A stretch of DNA of 64,000 nucleotides from an uncultured Armatimonadota bacterium (GCA_903927025.1 CAIYLG010000035.1:1-64000), one strand, 5' to 3'. Shown: positions 34,753 through 44,829, counted from the stretch's first letter. Numbers and translations are program-made. Notes: generated by a model not told the origin, from the sequence alone.

Positions 34753-35394
34753 AACTTCCCTAAGCGTCCTGACGTTCATGCCCACAGCCGCGGCCAGTTC
34801 TAGCAGTTCCCGCAGGTGGGACAGCTTAGGGTCTAGGCGAGCAAGCACCTGGGGCCGCACCACCAGCGTGAGCCCACGGTTGCGGCTAGCCGCCTCTCGA
34901 AGCTGAGTTTTCGTGGAATCGGCCCAGCTTCGAGAACTCATGCCGGTTCGCACCACCTCCCTCACCGGTTTCCCTTCGACAGGAAACAATCGCAATCCCG
35001 CTGGGACCGGCCCAGGCGGGCCGCTCACAAACTTGAGTTGGTCGATTCCTTCAAACGGTCCAACCGACTCTGGCCAGGCAGACCTGAGCGCGAAACCAAG
35101 CGGTGAATGACCAAGGCTGGCAAACTCTTGCAGCGCTTCAGCGTACCGGGCTCCCGGCACTTCCGGATGCTTGCAGAACCAGTCCAAGTCGTGACCATCG
35201 TTGAGCACCGCATCGGCCGCTGCTGGAAAAGCTCGAAGGACCCGGTTAGACGCGAAGAAGTGAAACTTGAACCCGGTATACCGGGCAAGTTCGAGGATTC
35301 TGAGGACGACCGCGGGCTCACCATGGCCAAACTCCTTCGCGTCCGGAGTGTCCCAAGGGACATAGTCCAGATCAATCCGCAGGCAAAAGAACAT
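34732..35394 (-). CDS. Polysaccharide deacetylase-like protein
   Basis: A 220-residue protein resembling the NodB-type polysaccharide deacetylase barrel. The first strand is CLRIDLDYVPWD, with the catalytic Asp region, and later segments are YTGFKFHFFASNRVLRAFP and DLDWFCKHPEVPG. The classical HxxxH of motif 2 is not clear (GHDLDWFCKHPE may replace it), so activity is uncertain. No signal peptide is visible. It lies 7 bp downstream of pgk, so it is probably co-transcribed with it. Confidence 0.65.
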   Translation of the reverse strand: MFFCLRIDLDYVPWDTPDAKEFGHGEPAVVLRILELARYTGFKFHFFASNRVLRAFPAAADAVLNDGHDLDWFCKHPEVPGARYAEALQEFASLGHSPLGFALRSAWPESVGPFEGIDQLKFVSGPPGPVPAGLRLFPVEGKPVREVVRTGMSSRSWADSTKTQLREAASRNRGLTLVVRPQVLARLDPKLSHLRELLELAAAVGMNVRTLREVLAAESG

Positions 35395-35401
35395 TCCGCT
35401 C

Positions 35402-36580
35402 TTAGCCCTTGTCTTGAAGTGCGGCGATTCCTGGAAGCTCCCTGCCCTCCAAGAACTCTAGGCTGGCGCCTCCGCCGGTACTCACGTGGCTCATCCGTTC
35501 GGCAAGTCCAAACTTCTCTACTGCTGCCGCCGAATCACCGCCGCCAACAATGGAAAGACAGTCGCTGTCCGCAAGCGCCTGAGCCACAGCTCGGGTGCCG
35601 CTCTCAAATGGAAGCATCTCAAAGACTCCCATGGGGCCGTTCCAAAGTGCCGTGCCAGAAGACTTGATAATCTCTGAGAAAAGAGCTTGAGACGCGGGGC
35701 CAATGTCTGCGCCGATGGTTCCCGCAGGAATCTTGTCGACGGTTACAACGGTTGTCTTGGCATCCGGTGACAGTGTTTCCGACACCACGATATCCACTGG
35801 CAGGGCAATCTTATCGGGGTGCTCAGCGAGAAGGCGTCCTGCGTATTCGAGGCTCGATTCGTCAAGGAGGGACTTTCCAATTTCAAATCCCTGAGCCTTT
35901 AGGAAGGTGAAGACCATACCGCCTCCAACCAAAAGGCGATCCACCTTTGGCAGAAGATTGTCGATGAGGGCAATTTTGTCTTTAACCTTGCTGCCGCCCA
36001 TGATGGCTATGAACGGCTTTCTCGGATCTTCAACTGCTTGCCCCAGATACTCGATCTCCTTCTGAATAAGGAATCCGGCAACTCCTGGCAGGATGTGGGC
36101 AACCCCTTCGGTGGAAGCATGGGCGCGGTGGGCGGTGCCAAAGGCGTCGTTCACGTAGATTTCTGCTAATGCAGCCAGCCTGGCGGCGAACTCGGGATCG
36201 TTCTTTTCCTCTTCTGGATGAAAGCGCACGTTCTCCAGCAAAAGGACGTCGCCAGGCTCCGCCAAGTCGATGAGGTTTTTGACGTCGCCCCCAATGCAGT
36301 CTGGAAGCAGCGGAACCTGCTTTCCGAGCAGTTCGGTCAACCGTGTCGCTACGGGCTGGAGCGTGAACTCAGGAGTCACTCCCTTGGGGCGGCCGAGGTG
36401 GCTCGCAAGAATGACGATAGCTCCCTCATCCACTAGATATTCGATCGTAGGCAGAGCGCCGGTAATTCGTCTGTCATCCGTGATTGTTGATCCATCTAGG
36501 GGCACATTAAAATCGCACCGCACTAGGACCCGCTTTCCCTTCACGTCGATGTCTCGCACCGTTTTCTTATTCAATCCCAT
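35402..36580 (-). CDS. pgk: Phosphoglycerate kinase
   Basis: Glycolysis: 1,3-bisphosphoglycerate plus ADP to 3-phosphoglycerate plus ATP. It has 392 residues. Signature blocks are [16 protein letters not shown] near the N-terminus, [11 protein letters not shown], the hinge region [23 protein letters not shown] and the C-terminal [14 protein letters not shown] and [14 protein letters not shown]. It is divergent from the M50 protease gene (45 bp apart) and is followed by the deacetylase-like gene. Confidence 0.97.
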   Translation of the reverse strand: MGLNKKTVRDIDVKGKRVLVRCDFNVPLDGSTITDDRRITGALPTIEYLVDEGAIVILASHLGRPKGVTPEFTLQPVATRLTELLGKQVPLLPDCIGGDVKNLIDLAEPGDVLLLENVRFHPEEEKNDPEFAARLAALAEIYVNDAFGTAHRAHASTEGVAHILPGVAGFLIQKEIEYLGQAVEDPRKPFIAIMGGSKVKDKIALIDNLLPKVDRLLVGGGMVFTFLKAQGFEIGKSLLDESSLEYAGRLLAEHPDKIALPVDIVVSETLSPDAKTTVVTVDKIPAGTIGADIGPASQALFSEIIKSSGTALWNGPMGVFEMLPFESGTRAVAQALADSDCLSIVGGGDSAAAVEKFGLAERMSHVSTGGGASLEFLEGRELPGIAALQDKG

Positions 36581-36625
36581 TCTCTTGAGTCTACCGGGCA
36601 GAGATCGGCGTAGAATCGTTACCCA

Positions 36626-37516
36626 ATGGACATTGAGCCGCCACCGATTCTAACGGGGCTTCGTGGCCCCGAAGGGCAAGCCCCACCACCCCCTCCGTCT
36701 CCACCGAAAGCATCGAACAAGAAGAAGGGCCCGCTAGGAGCAGTGATGGCCGCGCTCGCCGCCGGTTGGAAGTTCATCCTTCCAGCCCTAAAACTGCTTA
36801 AGGGAGGCAAATTCCTGCTCACTGGAGTCACGATGCTGGTCAGCATTGGCGTGTACTCCATCCGATTTGGGTGGAAATTCGCCATGGGCTTCGTCCTGTG
36901 CATCTTCGTGCATGAGATGGGGCATGTCCTGATGGCGAAAAAGCAGGGTGTTCCGGTCACGGCTCCGATCTTCATTCCCTTCTTCGGCGCGCTGATTTTG
37001 CAAAAGAAGTGGGCGTCCACCGCTTGGGGTGAAGCACTCATCGGGATCGGCGGCCCTATCGGGGGCGGGCTATCTGCCTTCGCCTGCTGGGCAATCTACT
37101 TGGCCACTGGCAATCCGCTCTTTCTGGCCCTTGCCTACTTTGCCTTCTTTATGAATTTGTTTAACTTAACACCCATATTTCCGCTTGATGGCGGTTGGAT
37201 CGTTGGGGCGATCTCTCCCTACCTATGGGTTGGAGGCTTAGTAATCTTCGCTGGCTTGGCGATCACCCGAGTAGTCACGAGTCCCTTGATCTGGCTGCTC
37301 ATCATAATATCCTTGCCGCATGTTTGGAGTGCACTCAAAGCAGGCAAAGCATATCCAGGTGCCCTGGAAACAACGAAGCAGCAAAAGCTCCTGATGGGCG
37401 CCTGCTATCTGTCTCTGTGCGGGGTTCTGGTCGCTGGAATGGTGGTTACAGAGACTGAGCTTCACACACTCATGCCTCGTCGGACGACTTCCAGGGCTCC
37501 CGTACAGGCACAATAG
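36626..37516 (+). CDS. Site-2 protease family membrane metalloprotease (M50)
   Basis: A 296-residue polytopic membrane protein. The zinc site is HEMGH at residues 96-100 inside a membrane helix, and the second ligand region N-LTPIFPL-DGG lies at 180-190. A Pro-rich cytoplasmic N-terminus (1-35) precedes about six hydrophobic helices. Its target is unknown. Such proteases cut membrane-bound regulators, but some M50 relatives have other roles. It is divergently transcribed from pgk. Confidence 0.85.
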   Translation: MDIEPPPILTGLRGPEGQAPPPPPSPPKASNKKKGPLGAVMAALAAGWKFILPALKLLKGGKFLLTGVTMLVSIGVYSIRFGWKFAMGFVLCIFVHEMGHVLMAKKQGVPVTAPIFIPFFGALILQKKWASTAWGEALIGIGGPIGGGLSAFACWAIYLATGNPLFLALAYFAFFMNLFNLTPIFPLDGGWIVGAISPYLWVGGLVIFAGLAITRVVTSPLIWLLIIISLPHVWSALKAGKAYPGALETTKQQKLLMGACYLSLCGVLVAGMVVTETELHTLMPRRTTSRAPVQAQ

Positions 37517-37520
37517 CGGC

Positions 37521-38393
37521 TTAAAACTTGATGCGCACTTGGGCGGTTAAGTCGAACAGCGTTCCATCCCGAAATCGAATCATCGGCTCGAATGTCACGT
37601 GCTTCACGATTTCATAGGCCCCTTGGATTCGGTAAAAATCGTGCCGATCGGGGGTCTGCCGCGACCAGCCGAACGTCGTCGTCTCACCCTTCACCGGGTT
37701 GAGAGCGGCGCTTACATCGAATACGTACCGATTGAAGTCCGCGGGAGTCTCAGCTCCCTGCAGGCTGATTGCCTCAGCACGAACGGTCCAATGCTGCAGT
37801 CTTCTTGAGGCGTCCAAGCCGAATGCTTCCTTCCAGCCCCTGCTCTGCCCTGGGGCGTCTTCGGGCTTTCGAATATCGTCGAACGAGGTTGCCGCGATAC
37901 CGAAGTGTCTCCCCCAAGCAAGGCTGGCACCGATGACAGATCCGATCCTGCCTGTGAAGCCGCTTTCGTATCCGTTGCCCCCATTACAGAAAGCAATCGC
38001 AATAGGGACATTTTCTAGAATAAGGCTTGTATCGCCGCGCACGGCAAGGGCGCTTTCGTGCAGCATGTGCCCGGAGCCAAACGGAAGGTACTGCTTGCCT
38101 ACCCTCCAGATCCCCTCATCTTCAACGTAGTACTCGTCGAATGGGTCGTTGCTGGAATCACCCGGGAGCGGCTGGAGCTTTTCCGCTGCATAGACTCGAA
38201 AGCCCTGTTGAGTGAAGAAGGAGAGGCTAACAATGCTGGGCCTCCCCATTACATCGTAAAACTGAAACAGGCTCGTTGAGGTCTGTTGTATGCGCAGACT
38301 TCCGGTGAGGTCCAGATGCAGCTGAACGGTGGGAACTTGGCAAAATGCCGCCGCACTGGCAACCAACCCCAGCACGACGGCAAACGACTTCAC
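37521..38393 (-). CDS. Predicted outer-membrane beta-barrel protein
   Basis: A 290-residue exported protein with a signal peptide ending SAAAFCQ (about residue 19). The mature part alternates polar and hydrophobic residues in strands, with Gly-rich turns. It ends with the strand LFDLTAQVRIKF, whose terminal Phe is the usual barrel-assembly signal of diderm bacteria. No porin family was recognised. Its start overlaps the hisS stop by 4 nt, so it is translated with hisS. Confidence 0.65.
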   Translation of the reverse strand: MKSFAVVLGLVASAAAFCQVPTVQLHLDLTGSLRIQQTSTSLFQFYDVMGRPSIVSLSFFTQQGFRVYAAEKLQPLPGDSSNDPFDEYYVEDEGIWRVGKQYLPFGSGHMLHESALAVRGDTSLILENVPIAIAFCNGGNGYESGFTGRIGSVIGASLAWGRHFGIAATSFDDIRKPEDAPGQSRGWKEAFGLDASRRLQHWTVRAEAISLQGAETPADFNRYVFDVSAALNPVKGETTTFGWSRQTPDRHDFYRIQGAYEIVKHVTFEPMIRFRDGTLFDLTAQVRIKF

Positions 38394-39646
38394 TGAAGCT
38401 CCAGAACCTTATCCAAGACGTTTGCGATCGGAATTTCAACCTGCTCGCTGCTGCCGAGGCGCTTTATTTGGACCGTATTTCTTCGAATTTCGTCGTCTCC
38501 GAGGATCAATGCCACTGCGGCGCCGCTCTTGTCCGCCTGCCGCATTTGGGATTTCATACTCTTCCCGTCAATGTCCAGAAGGGCAGTCAAGCCAGCCGAC
38601 CGGAGTTCCCGCACCACCGCCTGGCAACTTTTGAAAGCAGATTCAGTCGCCTGTACGACAAAGGCATGGGGACGAGTTCCACCCGTCCAGCCATCGGATT
38701 CGTCGAGGACGATAATCGCTCGTTCGATACCCATTCCAACTCCGACGCTAGGAGTTGCGGAGCCGCCAAGGTCTTTAATCAAGTTGTCGTACCTGCCTCC
38801 GCCACACAGCGAACTCTGCGCACCCAGCTTGGTGGACTGAACCTCGAAAACCGTATCCGTGTAGTAGTCCAGGCCCCGAACGATATCCGGCGCAAGTTCA
38901 AACTGCACGCCGGCATCAGTCAAAAGCTCCTGGATTTTGTCAAATCGGCTTCGGGACTCATCTTCGAGGTAATTCGTAATTGGGGGGATCTCCCGAATAG
39001 CCTGTTGGGCTTCCGGATCTTTGGAGTCAAGAAGTCGGAGGGGGTTCTTTTGAACCTTCTCCTGATATTCTGTGGGCTGAGTTGCCAAAAATCCCGCGGC
39101 GTGGGTGAGGATTGCTTCGCGAAATTTGGCGCGGCACTCGTCCTTCCCTAGCGTGTTCAGCTTTGCGACGGCATCTTTGATTCCAATTGCCTCATAAAAG
39201 CGCACGGTGAGTTCAATGATCTCAGCATCGGCGGCGGGAGATGGCGAGCCGACCAATTCTAGGCCAAACTGGTGGGCCTCCCTGAGCCTTCCCTTCTGCG
39301 GTCGATCGTATCGAAAGATCGGGATGATGTATGACATCCGCGTCACAGTTCCGGGAGGACACAGGTTGTGTTCAACCAGGGCGCGCATAGCGGGAGCGGT
39401 TCCCTCTGGCTTAAGGGTGATGCTTCTTCCACCCTTGTCCATAAAGGTGTACATCTCTTTGCTCACCACGTCGCTGGTCTCGCCAGCTGTGCGGAGGAAT
39501 ACATCTGTGTCCTCAAACGTCGGAGTTCGAAGCTCTTGGTAGCCGTATCGAGCGGTCAGGTCGCGAAAGGCAGCCTCAAGTTTAAGCCACTTGTATGAAT
39601 CGGTTGGGAGCACGTCCTCTGTGCCGCGAGGAGCCTGGTAGCGCAT
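38390..39646 (-). CDS. hisS: Histidyl-tRNA synthetase
   Basis: A 418-residue class II synthetase charging tRNA-His. Motif 1 lies near YGYQELRTPTFEDTDVF, motif 2 near FRYDRPQKGRLREAHQFG, and the histidine-specific block is LAPDIVRGLDYYTDTVFEV. Motif 3 is GVGMGIERAI. The C-terminal anticodon-binding domain runs from about 325. It overlaps the outer-membrane protein gene by 4 nt and is 39 bp downstream of the histidine kinase gene. Confidence 0.97.
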   Translation of the reverse strand: MRYQAPRGTEDVLPTDSYKWLKLEAAFRDLTARYGYQELRTPTFEDTDVFLRTAGETSDVVSKEMYTFMDKGGRSITLKPEGTAPAMRALVEHNLCPPGTVTRMSYIIPIFRYDRPQKGRLREAHQFGLELVGSPSPAADAEIIELTVRFYEAIGIKDAVAKLNTLGKDECRAKFREAILTHAAGFLATQPTEYQEKVQKNPLRLLDSKDPEAQQAIREIPPITNYLEDESRSRFDKIQELLTDAGVQFELAPDIVRGLDYYTDTVFEVQSTKLGAQSSLCGGGRYDNLIKDLGGSATPSVGVGMGIERAIIVLDESDGWTGGTRPHAFVVQATESAFKSCQAVVRELRSAGLTALLDIDGKSMKSQMRQADKSGAAVALILGDDEIRRNTVQIKRLGSSEQVEIPIANVLDKVLELQ

Positions 39647-39684
39647 AAAGTGTATTGTGGCAGGTCAAAAGCGCCAAACCGAAT

Positions 39685-41379
39685 TCAACTGAGGCTGACG
39701 TTCTTGCGCACAATCCACTTTTTGAGCGCTTCTGAGATCACTCGCTCATTGATGGGTTTGCTGATAAAGTCGTTCATTCCCGCCAGCTGACACATCAACG
39801 CGTCCTCTTTAAGCACACTTGCGGTGAGGGCGACGATCGGGATGTGCTTCACCGCCGTGTCCAATTCCCGAATCGCTCGGGTTGCCTGGATTCCATCCAT
39901 CCTCGGCATCTGCACGTCCATGAACACCATGTCGAAGGGCTCTGTCTGCACAATCCTCAGCGCCTCTTCACCCGTCTGCACACAGATGACTTCACAGCCG
40001 TTGTGCTCCAGCATCGAGGTCACCACTAGGCTGTTGACCTCGTTATCCTCAGCCACGAGCACGCGAGGATGGCGGGAGGCGGAGTCATCTTCAGCAAGCG
40101 GAAGCGTGATCGTCGGTTCACCTGTGTCAACCAGCGGCATCTCAAGGTCAAACCAAAATGTGCTGCCGACTCCAACTTCGCTTCGAACCTGAATCTCGGT
40201 TCCCAACTTCTTGGCAACCTGTCGACAGATACTGAGCCCCAGACCCGCTCCGCCGTATCGGCGTTGGGTTCCCTGGTCGGCCTGGACAAACTCGTCGAAA
40301 ATCGTCTTTTGGCGGTCCCGCGAAATTCCGATCCCCGTATCACGGATTTCAAATCGAGCTGTAATCGCGTGCTGCTTCTCCTGAACTCGGCTGACGCTGA
40401 CTTCCACGGTCCCCTGAGTGGTGAATTTCAGCGCATTGCCAATCAGGTTCGAAACCAGCTGCTGCAACCTCACGGAATCCCCCATAAGAGGAATGTGAAG
40501 TTCTTCATCGACGCTGGCAATGAATCGAAGCTGCTTCGCCATCGCCATGGGTCGCATCATGGCGGCAATTCCTTCAACGAAATCCGAAAGTTCAATGGGT
40601 GCGAGCGCAACGTCTGTGAGCGCCCCCATATCGTTTCGCGCAAACTCCAGCACGTTTGTCAGAACGCTGAGGAGCCCTTCCGCACTCTTCTCAATCGTGT
40701 CTACGTAGTGCCTCTGCCTCTCAGAAAGCGGCGTAGCAGCAAGAAGTGAGGTCACTCCAACAACGCCATTCATCGGCGTGCGAATCTCATGGCTGATATT
40801 TGCCAGAAAGATCGACTTGGCCTTGTTGGCCGCATTTGCCTGCTCCTTTGCCGAAATAAGCGTCTCAGCCTGCTCTCGTAGGGCGAAGTTCGAGCGCCTC
40901 AGTTCCAGAAGCGAGACGACTTGGCGGCTTAACGCTCGCAGAGAGTCAACCTGCGCCGCCGAGATGGGCCTCGGGTGTCGGTCCATAACGCAAATGGTGC
41001 CGAGTGGAAGTCCATCTGGGTTGATGAGTGGCGCGCCAGCATAAAACCGAAACTGATGACGCCCTGCCACAAGATCGTTGTCCTTAAATCTTGGGTCATT
41101 CACGGTATCCGGAACGACGAGCACCTGGTCTGGTCGGAGGATGGCATGCGCGCAGATCGACAAATCCCGATCGACCTCCTTGAAATCGATTCCCTTTCGG
41201 GCTTTGAGCCAATTGCGAGATTCGTCTAGGAGAGAAACTGCCGCCATCGGCGTTCCGCAGATTACGGAGGCCAGCATCACAATATCGTCGTAAACGAGTT
41301 CGTCAGCCGTGTCGAGAATCTCGTACTGCTTGAGGGCAAACAGCCGAGCGGACTCGTTATGCGGCAGAGAGGCTCTCAT
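39685..41379 (-). CDS. Hybrid sensor histidine kinase with GAF and receiver domains
   Basis: A 564-residue soluble kinase. The N-terminal GAF domain (about 30-165) contains ALKQYEILDTADE and NWLKARKGID. A helical linker leads to HisKA with the phosphoacceptor H197 in FLANISHEIRTPMNG. The HATPase domain (about 300-415) has LIGNALKFT, RDTGIGI and GGAGLGLSI. The C-terminal receiver (about 438-560) has D488 in MVFMDVQMPRMDG. No membrane helix is visible, so it senses a cytoplasmic signal. No cognate response regulator is adjacent. Confidence 0.92.
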   Translation of the reverse strand: MRASLPHNESARLFALKQYEILDTADELVYDDIVMLASVICGTPMAAVSLLDESRNWLKARKGIDFKEVDRDLSICAHAILRPDQVLVVPDTVNDPRFKDNDLVAGRHQFRFYAGAPLINPDGLPLGTICVMDRHPRPISAAQVDSLRALSRQVVSLLELRRSNFALREQAETLISAKEQANAANKAKSIFLANISHEIRTPMNGVVGVTSLLAATPLSERQRHYVDTIEKSAEGLLSVLTNVLEFARNDMGALTDVALAPIELSDFVEGIAAMMRPMAMAKQLRFIASVDEELHIPLMGDSVRLQQLVSNLIGNALKFTTQGTVEVSVSRVQEKQHAITARFEIRDTGIGISRDRQKTIFDEFVQADQGTQRRYGGAGLGLSICRQVAKKLGTEIQVRSEVGVGSTFWFDLEMPLVDTGEPTITLPLAEDDSASRHPRVLVAEDNEVNSLVVTSMLEHNGCEVICVQTGEEALRIVQTEPFDMVFMDVQMPRMDGIQATRAIRELDTAVKHIPIVALTASVLKEDALMCQLAGMNDFISKPINERVISEALKKWIVRKNVSLS

Positions 41380-41590
41380 TTCAGAATTCCATGCGGCGCA
41401 CCGCTACCTCGTGGAGTATGCGACCGTTGCTTTATAGCCCCATGTCACTCTTTTCCAGTACGGCGAAAGCCCTAGAAACAATGCACATGCAAGGCACTTT
41501 ATGGCACTTAAAGTTCATCTGGAACATACCTCGCATAACGCGGTTTCTGAGATGCATTAAGGATTTAGACCTTCCCTTGAGGGCAATTGG

Positions 41591-41667
41591 AGCGCAGAAC
41601 TTCAGTCTGCATCTCGGCCAGGGCTTCAGCCCTGCGCCAAGCCGTCCCGACGTGTCCGGATCGCGTG
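41591..41667 (+). repeat. Half copy of the 15872 palindromic repeat
   Basis: It lies in the 472-bp gap between the histidine kinase and recQ. It aligns with 15871-15946, including an identical run CGGCCAGGGCTTCAGCCCTG, but the central palindrome is degraded and the right arm is missing. The rest of the gap shows no gene. It must hold the promoters of the divergent kinase and recQ genes, which I could not pinpoint. Confidence 0.75.
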
Positions 41668-41851
41668 TTTGAACCTGGGGAACCCAACAACTCCCGGTTT
41701 GAAATCCCTATCTGAATGCCCGCGTGCCAACCCGCCCGACTCATCTGGAGGTCAGATTTTATGCCGCAAGAAACCGAATACAGTGGCCCAAGTCGGCCAG
41801 CCAGAGATCGGCGGGCATAAATTGAATTCTAAAAGCCAACTGAACTTGCGC

Positions 41852-43675
41852 ATGCAGGTAACTTTGACGAACCCCAAAATGGACGATGCGATACAGCTTC
41901 TGCGCCGAGTCTACGGATACGATTCGTTTCGTCCGCCCCAAGACCAAATAGTTTCGTCCATCCTCAAAGGACGAGACTGCTTCGTGCTGATGCCCACCGG
42001 GGCTGGCAAGTCCATCTGCTTCCAGGTTCCCGCCATGTTGAGAAAAGGAGTGGGGCTCATCGTTTCCCCCCTCATCTCGCTGATGAAGGACCAAGTTGAT
42101 GCACTTAAGCAGAACGGAGTTTCCGCGGCCTGCTACAACTCCTCCTTGACGACATTGGAGGCCAGAAAGGTGATGACCTCCTTGGAGGCTGGAGAGCTAG
42201 ACCTCCTCTATGTATCTCCCGAAAGGCTGATGCTCCCAGATTTCCAGGAAAAACTTGCCACCATTGACTTGGCACTCTTTGCCATCGATGAAGCGCACTG
42301 CGTATCTCAATGGGGTCACGATTTCCGACCGGAGTACGTCCAAATTGGTCGGCTAAGATCGCAATTCCCTCATATCCCGTTCGTGGCGCTTACTGCGACG
42401 GCGGACGAGATCACCCGACGGGACATCCTTGAGCGGCTGAGCCTAAAAGATCCCGAAATATTCATATCCGGTTTTGATCGCCCCAACATTCGATACAACG
42501 TTGTCGAAAAGAGCGATGCGCAAAGGCAAACCGCAGAATTCATCAAAGCAAAAGGATCCGAAGCGGGGATTGTCTACTGCCTCTCCAGAAAGCGAGTGGA
42601 CCAGGTTAGCGAGTACCTGCGAAAAGTTGGAATCGCGGCCGACTCTTACCATGCCGGATACAGTTCGGAAGAACGCAGCCGCGTCCAGGAAGCATTCCAA
42701 AAGGACGAGATCCAAGTGGTGGTCGCCACGGTGGCGTTCGGCATGGGAATCGACAAGCCAAACGTTCGATACGTAATTCACTACGATCTGCCCAAGAACA
42801 TGGAAGGCTACTACCAGGAGACGGGAAGAGCCGGCCGAGACGGTCTTCCATCTGAAGCGCTCCTATTATTCAGCGCTGGTGACATCAGTTCAGCACGAAG
42901 ACTGATCAGCATGGGAGAGAATCCCACGCAAGTCTCGGTTGAACTGAAGAAGCTTGCCTCGATGGCAGACTACGCTCAGTCACTCACCTGTCGCCGCCGC
43001 ATCATCCTTAAATACTTCGGCGAGACCAGAGAGGCGGACTGCATGAACTGCGATATCTGCCTTCAGCGACCCGATGAATTTGATGCCACTGAGGATGTTC
43101 GCATTGCGCTCATGGCGGTTTATGATCTCCAGCAGCGGTTCGGAGTCGGGCATACCATTGAGTTGCTCCGAGGCTCTCAGAACGCCAAGATCATGCAGTC
43201 GAATCACGACGCGCTGAGCTCTTTCGGCAAGGGAAAGCACTACTCCGCAGATGAATGGCAGAGCCTCTTTAGGCAAATGATCCAGATTGGTCTTCTTCGA
43301 CAGGATGCAGACAACTACAACATCCTAAAGCTCACCCCTGCCACGCGAGGGGTCCTGCGAGAAGGCGAGACTGTGCTGCTGGCCAAGCCAAGGCTGAAGC
43401 TCGCCAAAAAGCCGGCCAAGAAGGGCGGCAAGGAAGAACTTGCTGCCGGAGACGAGGGGCTATTTCGGTATTTACGCACGGTTCGCCGAAAGTTGGCGGA
43501 CCAAGAGCAGGTGCCGGCCTACATCATCTGCGGAGACGAAACTCTTCGCAAAATGGCCGCTCAGCGTCCCAAGAACCGTGCGGAACTCCTCGACGTTCAG
43601 GGAATTGGCGAGCGCAAGGCAGACCGATTTGGCGCCTTCTTCCTTGAGGCGCTGGCCGCCTACAAAGACGACTAA
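41852..43675 (+). CDS. recQ: ATP-dependent DNA helicase RecQ
   Basis: 3'-5' DNA helicase in recombination and replication-fork repair. It has about 607 residues from ATG 41852, and a second ATG at 41879 is equally plausible. Walker A is LMPTGAGKSICFQVP, the DEAH box is FAIDEAHCVSQWGHDFRP, and motif VI is YYQETGRAGRDG. The RecQ-C zinc cysteines are C-x-16-C-x2-C-x2-C around CRRRIILKYFGE and DCMNCDIC. The C-terminal HRDC domain (about 530-600) has GDETLRKMAAQRPKN. It converges on the ferritin-VIT gene with a 4-nt overlap of stops. Confidence 0.96.
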   Translation: MQVTLTNPKMDDAIQLLRRVYGYDSFRPPQDQIVSSILKGRDCFVLMPTGAGKSICFQVPAMLRKGVGLIVSPLISLMKDQVDALKQNGVSAACYNSSLTTLEARKVMTSLEAGELDLLYVSPERLMLPDFQEKLATIDLALFAIDEAHCVSQWGHDFRPEYVQIGRLRSQFPHIPFVALTATADEITRRDILERLSLKDPEIFISGFDRPNIRYNVVEKSDAQRQTAEFIKAKGSEAGIVYCLSRKRVDQVSEYLRKVGIAADSYHAGYSSEERSRVQEAFQKDEIQVVVATVAFGMGIDKPNVRYVIHYDLPKNMEGYYQETGRAGRDGLPSEALLLFSAGDISSARRLISMGENPTQVSVELKKLASMADYAQSLTCRRRIILKYFGETREADCMNCDICLQRPDEFDATEDVRIALMAVYDLQQRFGVGHTIELLRGSQNAKIMQSNHDALSSFGKGKHYSADEWQSLFRQMIQIGLLRQDADNYNILKLTPATRGVLREGETVLLAKPRLKLAKKPAKKGGKEELAAGDEGLFRYLRTVRRKLADQEQVPAYIICGDETLRKMAAQRPKNRAELLDVQGIGERKADRFGAFFLEALAAYKDD

Positions 43676-44829
43676 GCGCCCATGTGACCGAGCGCCACGC
43701 CGATGGCGTAGGTCACGATGCCTTCCGCCGCGCCCACCAACGTCATCTCCATGCCGCTGCTCCACCAATTGCGCACAGTCACCATGCTCTTCGCGGCACC
43801 AACTGCAAAATGGGCGACAAGGGAGACCACAGCCGCCGCCACAACGGCCTGAATTCCATGCATAAAGAAGAATGGGATGATCGGAATGAATGCACCGATC
43901 GCAGTGGAGACCATTCCAAAGACTGCGGATGAAATAGGGTTGGAAAGTGCATCTTCCGTGAGATTCAGCTTCTCTGCCGCCATCGTCTTTAAGAACTGCG
44001 CTTCATCCGCAGCCAGATACTCGGATATCTTTTCAGACTCCTCCGCTGGAACTCCCTTTAGCTGGTAGAAAATCGCCAACTCTTGCTTGGCCGCCGCAGG
44101 ATTTTCAGCCAACATCTTCTTCTCACGGCTGATTTCTGCCTCAAAGATCTCTCGCTCGCTCTTGGCGGCGAGGTAGGCGCCCGACCCCATGGACAGAGCA
44201 CTCGCAACCATTCCCGCCACGCCTGCGAGCAGGACGTACTTGCTGTCTCCAAGCGTCGCTCCAGAGACTCCGCTGACGATCCCGAAGATGGCCCCAAGTC
44301 CATCGTTGACTCCATAGACGGCATCGCCAATCCAGCTTCCAGTTCCGATTCTCTGACGGTGGATCAGATAGTCCAGGACCGATCTGTCTCCGCTATGGGT
44401 CTGCAATCGCGTGAGAACGTGGGCATGGGCAAACTCATCGAGAACAACGTCGCGAAGGATTGCCACTGTTTGCTCGTCGTGAATATCTCGCATCTGCCGA
44501 AGGTAGGTGGAAACGTCCCGACGCTCTTCCCCCTCGATCTCGGCAAGGATCTCCAGCATTCCGTGCCCGGTGTCCATAGATTTTAGGGCGTGGCCGGAGT
44601 GGGGACCGCGAACCGGCAGCGTGCCGCCAAGCTCTTTGAGTCGCTTCTCCCAAAGGTCGGCGTGCTTCTTCTCAAGAGCACTCAGTTTCCTGAAGATCTC
44701 CTTACGCTCTGGAATCGCCTGTTGCTCAGCCAGCTCAGCGTACATGTCAACGCCATCCATTTCCAGAGCCCAGTTCCTAGAGATGGTGTCAATTAGACTT
44801 TGCGTAGTATCTTCTGTAACTTCCCTCAT
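43672..44829 (-). CDS. Ferritin-like/VIT1 fusion (MbfA-type metal exporter)
   Basis: A 385-residue membrane protein. ATG 44829 is chosen because AGGAAGAG precedes it and the ferritin helix begins directly. Residues 5-150 form a rubrerythrin-like four-helix domain with two ExxH motifs (EKKH, about 53-56, and EFAH), able to hold a di-iron site. Residues about 165-385 are a VIT1/CCC1 transporter with GVNDGLGAIFGIVSG and several membrane helices. Such fusions (MbfA) export iron or manganese. It is divergent from the FUSC gene with 117 bp between starts. Confidence 0.9.
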   Translation of the reverse strand: MREVTEDTTQSLIDTISRNWALEMDGVDMYAELAEQQAIPERKEIFRKLSALEKKHADLWEKRLKELGGTLPVRGPHSGHALKSMDTGHGMLEILAEIEGEERRDVSTYLRQMRDIHDEQTVAILRDVVLDEFAHAHVLTRLQTHSGDRSVLDYLIHRQRIGTGSWIGDAVYGVNDGLGAIFGIVSGVSGATLGDSKYVLLAGVAGMVASALSMGSGAYLAAKSEREIFEAEISREKKMLAENPAAAKQELAIFYQLKGVPAEESEKISEYLAADEAQFLKTMAAEKLNLTEDALSNPISSAVFGMVSTAIGAFIPIIPFFFMHGIQAVVAAAVVSLVAHFAVGAAKSMVTVRNWWSSGMEMTLVGAAEGIVTYAIGVALGHMGA

